In this document: positions 24,701 through 38,148 of the stretch, one piece after another | Numbering within the stretch: position 1 is the first letter of the stretch | How the letters are laid out: every line of letters begins with the position of its first letter | From: Delphinus delphis | Lineage: Eukaryota > Chordata > Mammalia > Artiodactyla > Delphinidae | Length of the DNA: 64,000 bases | Reading direction: 5' to 3' | Assembly (NCBI RefSeq): GCF_949987515.2 | Contig: NC_082689.1 | Coordinates: 5,296,001 to 5,360,000 of the forward strand | The notes under the pieces: generated by a model | The model's database searches: none | Told to the model about the DNA's origin: nothing | Seen by the model: the letters and a program-made list of their open reading frames with translations, nothing else | Position numbers and translations under genes: made by a program

Positions 24701-27700
24701 TGCATGGGGTCACCCCAAAGTGGTCCTTGTGCCCCACAGGTGAGGAAGCCAAGGTATTTACCCACCGATTCATTCATGAAGGGCTGTCTTCTGAGGCATC
24801 AGTTCCCTGACATTTCAAACCTAGCACATTCTGTGGTCAAAGAGATCTCAGGTTCCCACAGGGAAAATCCACGTGTGGGTTTGGGAGGCAAGCCTCGGGC
24901 ATAGGGAAAGGTACCAGCCGTGGTCCCCACATCCTTCTCCACACACCGTGCACTCCCTGAGAGCATTCTGGGAGGCGTGCATCCTCCAGCTCCTTTCTCT
25001 TGCAGGCGTGCTTTGTGTCCCTGGCTGTCTGCTGCTCTAAGGGGCCACACAGCTGGCCCATCCTCCACCCATCTCTGGGTCAAGGGGTTGGAGAAGAGAA
25101 TCTCATAACTGGGGGGGGCGGGGGGGCAGGGGGTGCTGGGGCAGAGGAAGGAGTAGGGACGAGCCTCCACTGGGCATGGGGGCTGTGGGGCTTCCCTGTC
25201 ACAGCCCCCCACCTTCCTGTCACCTGGAGTAAAAGACTTCCTCTCCTGGGCTTCCACTTCCTTGCTTGAAAAATATCACATGGACCAGAGGACCTGTAGG
25301 CCAGCACTTCTCAGACTTTAATATACGCACAAATCACCTGGGGTCTTATTAACACTGCAGGTCCTGATTCAGCAGATCTTAGGTAAGGCCTGAGATTCTG
25401 CACTTACAAGTTCCAGGTGGAGCCGTTGGTCTCATCTGCTGGTCTCATAAGGTATAGTCAGGATGTCGTATACCTGGTCCATCAAAAATCTCTGGTTAAC
25501 CAGGATGGTATGGGAATGGGGTCTTACAACTTCATAGCTGTTAATGGAAACATTTTTTGTGGTTGCTCTTCTGATCCTGGCTATTAAACTTCTCTCTAAA
25601 ATATTTTAGATCACAGACCTGTTTAAGGAAGCCCATACTATTTGTAAAAACCGAGCAGTTTCTAGAAGTTTCTTAGAAATGAATGCTATCCCTTTGTATT
25701 TCCCTCAAAAAGCTAATTTCTCTGGGACTCCAAAGGGCCTGCTCGTGCCGTTATCCCACTTATCACCCGCTTGGTTACTAGAAGCACAAAGTCACCTCCA
25801 GGTTTATAGGATGAAATTTCCTAAGTGGGGTGAGGTAGGTGTTCTATCCAATTCTTCCCCCCAGACCTGGAGTAGAATCTCACAGTCCTTGGCTTCTGGC
25901 AGCAATTCTGGCCCCGGGCAATTCACCCACCTGTGCCTCGCCAGCAGTCTGGACCACGTGCGGGCTCACTCTCTGTCAAACCACTCTTCCTGGCAGTGAT
26001 GGTCAGCCTTGTGCTTGTGATGTCACCATGCCAGAACCGTGCACAGCACCTCCAGATGGCTCTTCATTATGGATGAGAAAACAGCGGCTTAAAGCTAGTC
26101 TCAGGTCACCCAGAAAACAATGGCAGATGTAGCAGTAGGAGAAAATATCTGGTCCAGAGCCCTCTCTCGGAACCACTCAATCTAACCACAGATAGAACGC
26201 GCATATACCAGTCCACTTAATTCAAATTCTGGCTACTGTTAACTAAATGACTTAGGTGAATTCATTACCATCTTTGGGCCTTGGTTTTCTCATCTGTAAA
26301 ATGGAGCCACTAAAACACCTACTGCGTACGGTATTATGATTATGTTTCTGGGAATCTTATTAGTAACACCCGCAACCTTATTAGTAACATCAGTTACTAA
26401 TTTAATTTACACACATGCAATTATAATGTTTAATGCCCTTTTACATTTCTTCTCAAACTCAAAGTATGTCTACCTGAGTTAGGTTAAATGCGCCCTCTAA
26501 AATCTTATTTTATTTTTTAAAATATATGCATGCATAGGCTATATTGGGGTTAGCATAAAATGGGACCAGTCGACCAGCCAATAAATGTTTACAGAGCACC
26601 TACTCTGTGCAAGGCGGTCAGCGTAATGGAGATTTGGGACACGATGGTAAATAAAAGAGACTCACTTCCTTCTCAGAGCTGTCAGTGTAGGTGGAGGTAA
26701 GCAAATACTTTCTCATCACTAATTAACTAATTCCAAGTGTGTGCTCCAGCGGACTTGAGGTGAGCTGCTCTTTACATCAGCTTCAGTGCCTTCTTCAGCC
26801 CAAGTATCTAGGCCAGATTTCCGTTTTCTTTTGCCTCAGGTTTATGTGTTGATTACCCTGTAGCACCTGAACTTCCCTTTGACCTTGACCTTCATGGGAA
26901 AGATGACCTGAAGATCTAGTCTTGAGGAGCAGAATCTGCTCCAGTTTTGGTGAATGACTGGGCTGTTTGTTTTGAAGAAAGGAAGTAAATGTTTGCAGAA
27001 GAATAGAGTTGAAAAGCCTTGGACAATAGAAGGTGATTTCAAGGCTCTGTGGGAAGAGATGGGGAGAGTGGAGGCTCAGCAGTAGGTACTCTGGTCTAAA
27101 ACCTAGAGAGAAAATGAACATGACTAATGCGGAAACTGCATTAAGTTTTGCTATATGACATGCATTTTCTTACCCTATATGGCATCCTTTCCTTTCCATG
27201 GAGATCAGTAAATTCTGCATTACTTGCACATGTGTTGGATCCAGATGTGGATTTCTTTCTGGATGGAGGGGGTGTTGAGACTGGGTGGGGGAGCATGCAG
27301 CATCACTCAGGGTTCTCCCACAGGTACAGGTGTGTGTGAGGGGGTAGGAGCAAGGGTCCTAGTGTTGCACTGAAATTAGCTCATACAGCTTCATGCAGCA
27401 GTTCTGCATTGGGGGACAGAAGAACCCCTATGGCCAAAATGTTGATCCCCAAGGGGTTGTCCAGGGCTGACTGGCCAGGAGGTATGGAGGGTCCTGCAGA
27501 GGACAATATGAGGCAAAGGGCACGTTTGCAGCACACTTTTCCATCTTGCCTGGAAAGGAACAGCCCAGCTTGTGTGATATGTTTTATCGTGGTGATGGAG
27601 GGGAGGGGATGGGGACTGAACTGGGCAGAGTCTGGAAAAGCTGATGCAACATGAACTAATCTTTGTGAAGCTGACTCCTTTGAGTTCAGCCTGAGCTCTT

Positions 27701-30700
27701 GTATCACCTGTCTCCAAGATGCTGGAGCTGTCTGGGGGCCAAAAATGCTTTTAGAGATCCTCTAACCAAAAAACCTGTCTTCATGATGCTATCCCAGGAT
27801 CCCATGGAAGCCGGGAAGGTCCTGGTGGTGGTATCAGATCAACCTAAAGTCCGAAAAGATTGGAGATGGGAGAACATGAGAGCGGATTGCTGAGTGTCAG
27901 GTTCATTCTGGAATGTAGAAACCTCATTCCCAATTCGCTTCAGCTGAGCTCATATCCAATGCTCATCTATCACAAACAAAGCAGGTTGGAATCAGTTTCC
28001 AGGTTTCAGTATGGAAATCTAGCCTTCCCTGTCCCTCTGTTTTGTTGACTGTCCCCAAAACTCTGTTAAAGGTGCAGAGCTCTTGTTTCCTTGTCACACA
28101 TGACACGCAGGATTTTCTCCAGAGAAAGGGTTGGTGTGGTCAGGTATCCTCGGGTGGAGCTGGGCTCAAATGGTCCAGGAATTTCCCTAGTGGGCAAGGC
28201 TGATGCTACAGGCCGAATTGTGTCACCCAAAATTCCTGTGTTGAAGCCCTAACCCCCAGTGTGACTGTATTTGTAGATAGGATTTTTAGAGGCTTAAGGT
28301 TAAATGAAGTCATAAGGATGGGATTGGTGGCCTTATAAGAAGAAGGAGGGAGCTCTGTATCTCCACTATGTGAGGACAGAAAAAAGGTGGCCATGAACAA
28401 GCCAGGAAAAGAGCTCTCGCTGGAACTCAATTGTGCTGCCGCTCTGATCTTGGACTTCCAGCCTCTAAAACTGTGAGAAATGAGTTTCTATTTTTTAGGC
28501 CACCCAGACTATGGTATTTTGTTATAGGGGCCCCAGCTGACCAAGACAGCTACTGTGTTCCTGGCTTTGTGGCTCCATCCCTGTCTAGCAACTTATAGGC
28601 ACTGAATACTGTTATATCCCATCTGGAAAGCAATGTGGCAACACGTTGCAAAATGTTATGTCTTTGGTCTTATAATTTCAGTCCTGAGTATTTTTAGGAA
28701 GTAATTTAACAGGAGGAGAAAACTGTATACCTTGAAGAGGTTCATTGGAGTAGTGTCTTTCAGGTTTTATCAAATCAAAAGTATCCCACAATGTGGACTA
28801 GGCAACAGTAGAACAGGGTGTCAACTTGGGCAACATAGATACATTTTATATTATATGGTTTAAAAAGGAAAAATGATACATTTTGTGTAGGTTTTAATTA
28901 GAAATGTGAAACATATGTGTCTATGTGAAGGAAGAGAGAAAGGGAATATGTCAACATCCAATGAGTTAATTTAGGGCAGTGGGATGTTAGGGAATTTGAA
29001 AAATGTAGACATTTTCCCTTATTGACGTTTCATTTTTGCTACAGAGAACAAAACAAGGCTTATACTTGTCAGCTTCCACCCTTGGCAGTGCCTCCCCCCA
29101 GCCTGCTTGTCCCCTCGGGGCTGAGTTTTCAGAACCACAGGAGGCCTTCCATGCCATCCCCAGGGCTCTGTTTTATAATAGAACACCCACTTGTCACAGG
29201 AACTGTGTCCTCCTCTCTGTGTAAACTTCACCGCAGTCCCCAACAGCCTCCTTTGCATCTTGCCATTAACCTCACACCTGGGCTCACCTCTGGTTAATAG
29301 AAAAACCTCCGTGAAGCCAGAAGCCAAGACCAACTTCACTTTTCCACAGGTTTACAATGGCCGGCCGTTTCTCTCACTGGGATGTCACATGATTTGCTCT
29401 TGATGACCAAATCCCCTGGAACCAGATCCTTCTCTGAGTCAGAGCTGATCCTCTTGCTGAGTATCTGGTAGCTTGAGTCAGGCGATACCTAGCCTGGCGT
29501 TTGGCCACTGAGCCCTCAGGACCGGGTACTCCTGCTTTCAATGTGCGCTGGGGCTGAGTTTCATCTCGCAGCCCCCAAACTCGCTCAAGTCCCTTTGTCT
29601 ACATGACTTGGGTAAATACGGTCCTTTTGGAATTGAATTTAGATAGGAAGTGATGAGTATTTTCCACTTGTACAGAACCTTTATCAATTTTTGAAACTAT
29701 TTCCTTTCTAATGTAAACAAATGGATGCAAATGGTAAAACAAAACAAATGAATGCAAATGATAAAACAAAACAAACATCCACAAAAAGGTCAAAAGAGAA
29801 AAATGAAACTATGCCGCATCCACTAGCTCCACTCATTGGGAGTAATTATTAGCAGATTCTTGTGTACCCTTACATCTATGCATATCTGCATCTATGCAGC
29901 ATCTATACGTATATTCTGCACATCTTAAAACAAAACAAAACAAAATCAGGATGGTACCATGCACTGTCCTAGTGTTACATTTTCACTTAATTATATTGAC
30001 ATATCTTGGGATCTTTGTCAGCACATTTAATAGGCCATTTGATAGATATTGAGGTTGTTTGTTTTGCTGTAACAAATAATGCTGCAAGTAACCATTTTGT
30101 GCACATTTGCAAGTTTATTTGTAGGGTACATTCTTAATGATGGAAATCCTGGGCCAAAGGTAATGTGCATTTTAAATTTAGATTTCTACTGACAAACTGC
30201 TTCCAAAGAGGTTGCTCTTGTTTATTCTTCTACCGACAATGTATGAACCCCCTAGGTTTTTCCACACTCTAGCTCATGATGTGAACAGAAACTTTAAAAT
30301 TTTTGCCAATTAATAGATGAAAAGTGGCCTCTTCCATCATTATTTAATTTGCATTTCCTTCATTATGAGTGAGGTTAAACATATTTTCATATATTTATTG
30401 GCCATTTATATCTTCGGTTCTATAAGATGCCTGGCCCCTGGCATATTTTGCTGTTGGGTATTTGTCGTTCTCTTATTATTTTATTAAGCAAATTAGCTCT
30501 TTATCTGCTTATGGGTTATAAATCTTTCCCTAATTTTTTGCTAATGTTGGTTATGAGATTATTTTTCATACAGAAAACATTTAAAATTTTTTCTTAGCGA
30601 TTGGAGCCACTTTTCTCTGGTCTCCAGGTTTTGGGGTTGTTCTTCTTCTTCCTTTTTTTTTTTTTTTTTTTTTGGCTGCACTGGGCAGCATGTGAGATCT

Positions 30701-33700
30701 TAGTTCCCTGACTGGGGATTGAACCCTTGCCCCCTGCATTGGAAACGCGGAGACTTAACCACTGGACTGCCAGGGAATTTTCTGATTTCAAGATTATAAA
30801 ACTTGTGTTTATTTTTCTTCTAGTGCTTAGTAGGTTTACATTTAAACACTTGAACCATTTAGAGCAGGCTTGTTCAACAGAACTTTCTAGATGATGAATA
30901 TGGTCTGTGTTGTCCAATGGTAGTCACTAACCACATAGGGTTCTTGAGCACTTGGAATGTGGCTAATATGATCGAATAAATGAGTATTTACTCTTATTTA
31001 ATTTTAATTAACTTATATTTAAATAGCCACACATGGCCAGTGGCTACCGTATTGCAAACCACATACCCAGAATTTATTTTGGTGTTAAGATTGCAGGAAG
31101 GATCGCTTCCCCTCTCCTCCTGAATGCCTAACCAGGTGTCCCAATGTCATCTGCTGAACCTATCTTTTCCCCTTGATTTAAAATGTCACCATTACCATAT
31201 GCTCAACTCCTGTGTGCACTTGCATCTATTTTTGGACACTCTGCTTGGCTCCATTGATTACACAGAACCTTTATAACTGCAAAGAGCTTTTAGAAAGCTT
31301 CTCTAGTTACCGTATCTCAGAGCATCAGGATTACTTAACAGAAACATCTCTTCGTTAGCCTTTGCATAGAGGATGGCAATTCACTCCCACATTTTTCTGT
31401 CCCATTCTATTTTTGACGATAATACTTAACATTTAATGTCTAAGCTAACAGTGATGGTGGAGAACAGGGGAAAAATAGTTAAAGGATTGACATGTGAGAT
31501 TTTAAAAACTAAAATGCACATGCACACGAACACACACACACACACTCACACACACACAGAGTTTCCAAAGATTTTTGGGGAGCCAGCTCAAGGCAAATGA
31601 GGATGTAGGTGAGCGTTGGCTTCAGCACCTTCAGCTATACATTTCTGGGCCCTCTCATCCCAAACAGCAGTTATCCCTTGTCCATCCTGAGTCTCTCACA
31701 AAGCTCTTGGTCATGACTGGTGTCCAAACATCGGCTCTTTCGTCGCACTCGAGGTATCAGCTCTTTGGACGGACTGTTCCCTGACTGACTTATTGCAAGT
31801 TTCCTTAGCTCCTTCCCCAGGGGTCCACCCCACAGCCTCTTACAGTCAAGGTTCCCTTGGCCTTGAAGGTCACCCTCTTGGGTGGGTTCCCATAAAGTCA
31901 GTTCTAGCAGGCTATCTTTTCAGCATCCCCTTGGCCCAGAGGAAACTCATGCATTTGTACCACATCCGTGTTGGGGTCTGTGCTATTGTATGACTGCCCT
32001 CTCTCCCAGGGGGTCCAGTCAAGTCTCCACCCTTGGAGCCTCCAGTGGGGAGCGGGCTCCAGTGTTCCCAAGCGCCCCCCTCCCTCTAAGCTTCAGCTCA
32101 GGCAGCAGGATGGCAGTGAGTTGCTGCATCTCAGCTGCCATTCAGGTGGGAGAAAGACACGGGCACCAACAGTCTCTAAGGAGGGGTCTCTTGGAGCCTT
32201 TGGGGGTTGGAGGGGAGTCATGGGAAACACCTTTGCCCCTCCCCCACCCCACGGGCTGGTTCTGCTCTGTTGCCACCCATGATCTCCGATAAGCTTGAGT
32301 CTGTGCTGAGATAGCCTGCCAGTAGGTTTGAGGATTACGGGCCTGCTTGGTCAACTCAGGATAAATCCCGTGCGGATGTGTCTTGAGGGTCTATATTAGA
32401 ACCTGAAGTTATTTACTGCCTACTGCCCTCAGGAATGGGACCTTCCCGGAAATTCTAAGACAGCGCAGAAAGAAACATCATATGTATGGCGCGTAGCCCC
32501 TCTTGCCACTGCTTTGAACCTTCTCTAATTTCCTTTCCCCTCTCCCTCTCAACCTTTTAACACACCCTCGTTCTTTTCTCAGAGCTCCTAAGATTATTTT
32601 ATTATTTTTTTATTTTTTATTTTTTTATTTTATTTTTAATTTAAAAAATGTTAATACAATTTTTAAAGGTTGCTTTCCATTTTCAGTTATTACAAAATAT
32701 TGGCTATATTCCCCATGTTGTACAATACATCCTTGAGCCCAACTTACACCCAATAGTTTGTACCTCCCACTCCCGCATCCCTATATTCCCCCCCACAAAT
32801 GGTAACCACTAGATTGTTCTCTATATTGGTGAGTCTGTTTCTTTTCTGTTGCATTCACTACTTTGTTGTGGCTTTTAGATTCCACATATAAGTGATATCA
32901 TACAGTATTTGTCTTAAGATTATTTTAGAACAAAGTACCAGGACAATGGTAAAATAAAAAGAGAAATTAAAAAGGGTTGGGGACTTTCCTGGTGACCCAG
33001 TGGTTAGGAATCTGCCTGCCAATGCAGGGGACATGGGTTTGAGCCCTGGTCTGGGAAGGTCCCACATGCTACGGAGCAAATAAGCCTGCGAGCCACAGCT
33101 ACTGAGCCTGAGTTCCACAACTACTGAAGCCTGTGTGCCTAGAGCCCGTGCTCCACAACAAGAGAAGCCACTGCAACAAGAAGCCCGCACACCACAACGA
33201 AGAGTAGCCCCCGCTCTCTGCAACTAGAGAAAGCCCGCGTGAAGCAACAAAGACCCAATGCAGGCAGAAATACATACATACATACATACATACATATTAA
33301 AAAAATAAAAAGAGTTGGCAGGCACTAATATCCATTATAAAGTCCTTTTGCTTAGTATGATAATCTCTAGCTGCATCCATGTTGCTGCAAATGGCATTAT
33401 TTTGTTTTTTTTTACGGCTGAGTAGTAGTCCATTGTATATATGTACCACATCTTCTTTATCCATTCATCGGTTGATGGACATTTAGGTTGTTTCCACGTC
33501 TTGGCTATTGTGAATAGTGCTGCCGTGAACATACGGGTGCATGTATCTTTTTGAATTAGAGTTTTGTCTGGATATATACCCAGGAGTGGGATTGCTGGAT
33601 CATATGGTAATTCCATTTTTAGTTTTCTAAGAACCCTCCCATACTGTTTTCCATAGTGGCTATACCAACTTACATTCCCACCAACACTTTGCTGTACAGC

Positions 33701-36700
33701 AGAAATTAACACAACATTGTAAATCAACTATACGTCACTTAAAAAATAAATAAATAAAGTTCTTTCATTTTTTGGTGCTACTGGGGAGCCTTTCTCCCTC
33801 TCCGGCAGAATTATCCTCCATTCCAGTTCCCTAGCGAGCACATGACAGCAGGCATCCTACCAGGCTGGAGCTGCAGCTGGGTGGGGGCCAAGCCAGGGAA
33901 TCAGGTACAGCAGAGGTGCCCAGCGGCACTTAGCACGGCTACAGGGGCTCCTCATGGGAACAGGCAGAAATTATGCTGTGTTCAGACAAGAGGACTCCAA
34001 TTAATAAGAAATTTAAAGAAGACCAATTTGTGCTCCACGGTGCACAAATTCTGCAGACCCGTGGCTGTTTAGGGACCACACAGCCATAATGGGCCTAATT
34101 GTCCTTTATTGAAGAACAGCAGAGCACAGTTAAGAGGCAGAAAAGGGGCTTTGGGAAACAGGTATCATCTGGTTCCACATTCATCTTCTTCAATTGCTTC
34201 TGAGCAGAGAGATTTTCCTCACCAATGAAAAGCAAAGGCTTATTTTCCTCTGTGCCAATACTGAAGTTTGGAAATCTGGTTGGAGGGCTTTTGGTCTTGG
34301 GTTAAGTACCAGTCATCTATAGCCAAGGACTGATGGCTTTGTCAATGCTGGAACACCAGAGCGTGGCTGCATTTGTATTCAATTCTCTAAATCCATGTGT
34401 TTCAGGATTTTCTCTCAAGTGGAGCAATTGTTTTGTATTGATAACAATCTCCCAGATGAGCAGAGGCAGGAGAAGGGAAGCGGGTCAGGAGGCGTGGATT
34501 CTAATCCTGGCTCTGGGTGCACCTCGGAGCCCCTTCGTGTTAGTTTCCTGGGGCTCTGGAACACGGCACCGCACGCTGGGTGGCTTGAGGCAACAGAAAT
34601 TCATTCTCTCATAGCTCTGGAGGTAGAAGTCCCAAATCAAAGGTTTCAGCCGCGTTGGTCCCTCCTGGAGGCTCAGAGGTCAGCTCTGTGCCTTTCTTAG
34701 CTCTGCCAGCATCCGTGGCATTGCTTGTTTTGTGGAGGTGTCACTCCATCTCTGCATCAGTCGACACGTGGCCTTCTCCTTGTGTGTGTGTCTGTGTCCC
34801 TTTCCCGCTTCTTATGAGGACTCCAGTCATATCGGATTAAGGGTCTACCCTACTCTAGGATAACCTCAACTCAGCTTCCATCTTAATTACATCTTCAAAG
34901 ACCCTATTTCCAAATAAAGTCACATTCATGGGTGCCTGGGGTTAGGACTTCAGCCTATTTTTTGAGAGGGCACAATTAAACCCACAGCACCCTCTAACCC
35001 CGGCTTCCACTGTTTGAATATTTGCTTCCTCTGTCATGAGGCAGATCTCTGGTGCTAGGTGTGGCTCGGCCATCTTTCCTGGTCACAAACAGCTAGGCTG
35101 TGCCCAACGACGTCTTCCCCAGGGCTCCTGAAGGGCATTCCTGGGCCCCCCCAGGGATTGTGATCAGGGCTATTCACTTGGTTGCAAAAACCCCAAGCTG
35201 ATGCACACAAAACAAATGCAGAATGTCCCAATTAGTAACTGAAACTAGTAATATCTTTTTTTAATCTCTTCTCCACAAATCCCAAATTCTTTCCCGCCGC
35301 TGCCCTCCGGTCCAGTGGAGTTATGGTACTTGTTCCCTTGACGCGTTTCTTTCCTTCTGACATCTGCGGTGAATTTCCCTGAAAGCACACGCTTGCCAGG
35401 TTTCTTCTGCGTTCTCGCCCCTTTCATTCTAGGGCTTTGTCACCAACACCTGCTGTTTCCGGTGCTAACAGGCCAACGGTTTTGCTCTTATCTTTGCTCC
35501 CCGGCAGCGCGTCTCTCTCTGGGCTGTGTCCCTAGATACGGTGTAATTTTCACCAGTGTTTATGGAACATTCCCTCTATCCTGTCTCCTCTGTCTGGCTT
35601 TCATCGTGTTCAGTTTTGGGAACTTCAGATTGGCCACTGTTTGTGGTCAGGGCGGCAGATGTGACCCGAGAGCCACACAAAGGCCAATAGCTTGTCCTCC
35701 ACGGTCACTTCTTCACTCCTTTTGAGAAACTGGATCCCACTCTACTGACCCTGTCAATTTCCTCTGCTGGCTGGGCTGTGTATATAGCTGGGAATTCCTG
35801 ATGTTGATATTCTCGTTGGCCTTTTCCAGAGGAGATGCTGCTGCCAGCATCCTGCCTGGAGTTGTTGGAAGAAAGGGGTCTCAGCATTCATGAGGCAAAC
35901 GCACGTTCAACCTCCCTGTCTTTGGTGGAGGGCCCCGCCCTCGATGGAGCCTGGGCACCCTGTCCAGAGGCCATGGTCTTCCCTCTCTCCAGAGGGTCTA
36001 CTTCCAGGCTCTGCAGGGGGTGGGAAGGGGCATTTCTTCTGCTGAGAGGAGGGGTTACCTGAACGCTCACTCAGCCCCGCCTGGTTTGCCTCTATGCCAC
36101 CCCTCACTCACCCCAATTCCTAGACTTTTGGGGGACTCTGCTCCTTGGTTCTCAGCATCTCATTATCTGCTTAAGGTTCTTAGCTGTCAGGTTAGTTCTA
36201 CTCATTGCTCTGCTTCCCAAATTTCAGACCTTATTGCTGTTGTTTACGCTTCCATTTTTCTTATTTGTATGTCTTTCAAAAAAGCCATTTACTGTTACAT
36301 GACTCTATTGTAATATACCTAATTAGTCAACGATTGTTTTGGAAATTCATATCGTTTCCACTTTCTGTTATTATAAAGAAGCTGCGTTGAACAGCCTTGT
36401 CCATATCTGTTTACACAGCACTTATAATACATTCTTATAAGAGAAATTGCTGGGTACATACACACATACACACACATTGACTATATATGGCACATACGTA
36501 CCAAGACTTGTGAGTATATGTACTCACATACATCATACTCACATGCATATACTCACACCCATATATACACTCATGAACTTATCTGTGAATGTATGTTTGT
36601 ATATACTCGTGCATACCTAATGAGTTTTTCATGTTCATATGTATTTTATATGTATAATATATTGTCAACATGGTTCTGGTATTGTCCACATGTGCTTTTC

Positions 36701-38117
36701 ATTTATATATATGTGTATTTATTTTATTTTTGATTGAAGTATAGTTGATTCACAATGCGGTGTTAGTTTCAGGTGTACAGCAAAGTGATTCTTTTCAGAT
36801 TCTTTTCCACTACAGGTTATTATAAGATACTGAATACAGTTCCCTGTGCTGTACAGTAAGTCCTTGTTGTTTACCTATTTTATATGCAGTAATATGTATC
36901 TGTTAATCTCATACTCCTATTTTATCCCTCCCCCGACCTTTCCCCTTTGGTAACAATAAGTCACATTTGCTTTTCTTTCATTGCCTTGAGAGTTTTGGGG
37001 TCAAATTGCTTGGGCTCAAGTCTCATCTCTCCCGTTGCTGGTCAGCCTCTCTGTGCCTCTGTGTGTGGAGATAGAGCGTCTCCTCCCTGAGGCTGTAGTG
37101 AACACTCAGTACAACAATACTGAACATTCCTGTAATGTCCTGGCGCAGAGCCCGGTGCCCAGCCAGCCCTCAGGAAGGGTCAGCAATGTTTGCTTTCAGG
37201 GTCAACAAGTGGCACTCCCCTCCCACCCGATTTCGGAATAATAATAAACTAAGACAAAACAATCAGCAGATAGAGACCTCGATAGCACCTTTGTCACTGA
37301 CGAGACCAGGTTCAGGAATGGTCTGCTGGCTCCTTGCCTGCAGGGAGAAAATGTGCAGCTGACAGGCCTCGCCCTGTCCTGCCTCGGGCTGGGCTGGGTG
37401 GGGGGATGGGAAGACAGACTCTCACGGGCATAGATGACGTCAGGCAAGTTGCTTCAGGGTGGCTCCTGGCGCTGAGGGCTGGTGCCTCGCCGGCAGGCCT
37501 TGCTCCCCTGCTGGGTGTGTGGGGCGGTGGGAGGGCTGGAGGGTTCTGGGAAAGCCCCTCCCCTAGAGAGCCAGAGGGGTTCTCCCAGGTGACTGTGTTC
37601 TTCAGCTGCCCAGCTCACCTGTTGGGCCAATGGATGACCGAGGCCAAGCCCCAGCTCAGGGGAGGGGACCCGCAGTCCGTCAGGGCAGGTCAGCTCCCAC
37701 CCTCGCAGGACGCTCCGCCTACACCAGGCACCGGTCTTTTATGGATTCTCTTAGGAGCTTAGATGGCAGTACAGACTCCGCCCCCGAATAGCTCAGAAAT
37801 CAGCTGAGTTAAATCAACTCAAGGTCACTTTTCTCCCAAGGCCACACACTCAGATCTAGCCTTGTGTTCAACACGCCTATCAGAGGTCCTGCACTGGGAC
37901 CAAATGACATCCTAAAGATACTCCAGGGGCTTCGCTGGTGGCGCAGTGGTTGAGAGTCCGCCTGCCAATGCAGGGGACACGGGTTCGTGCCCCGGTCTGG
38001 GAAGATCCCACGTGCCGCGGAGCGGCTGGGCCCGTGAGCCATGGCCACTGAGCCTGCGCGTCTGGAGCCTGTGCTCCACAACAGGAGAGGCCGCAACAGT
38101 GAGAGGCCCGCGTACCG

Positions 38118-38148
<31 letters not shown>
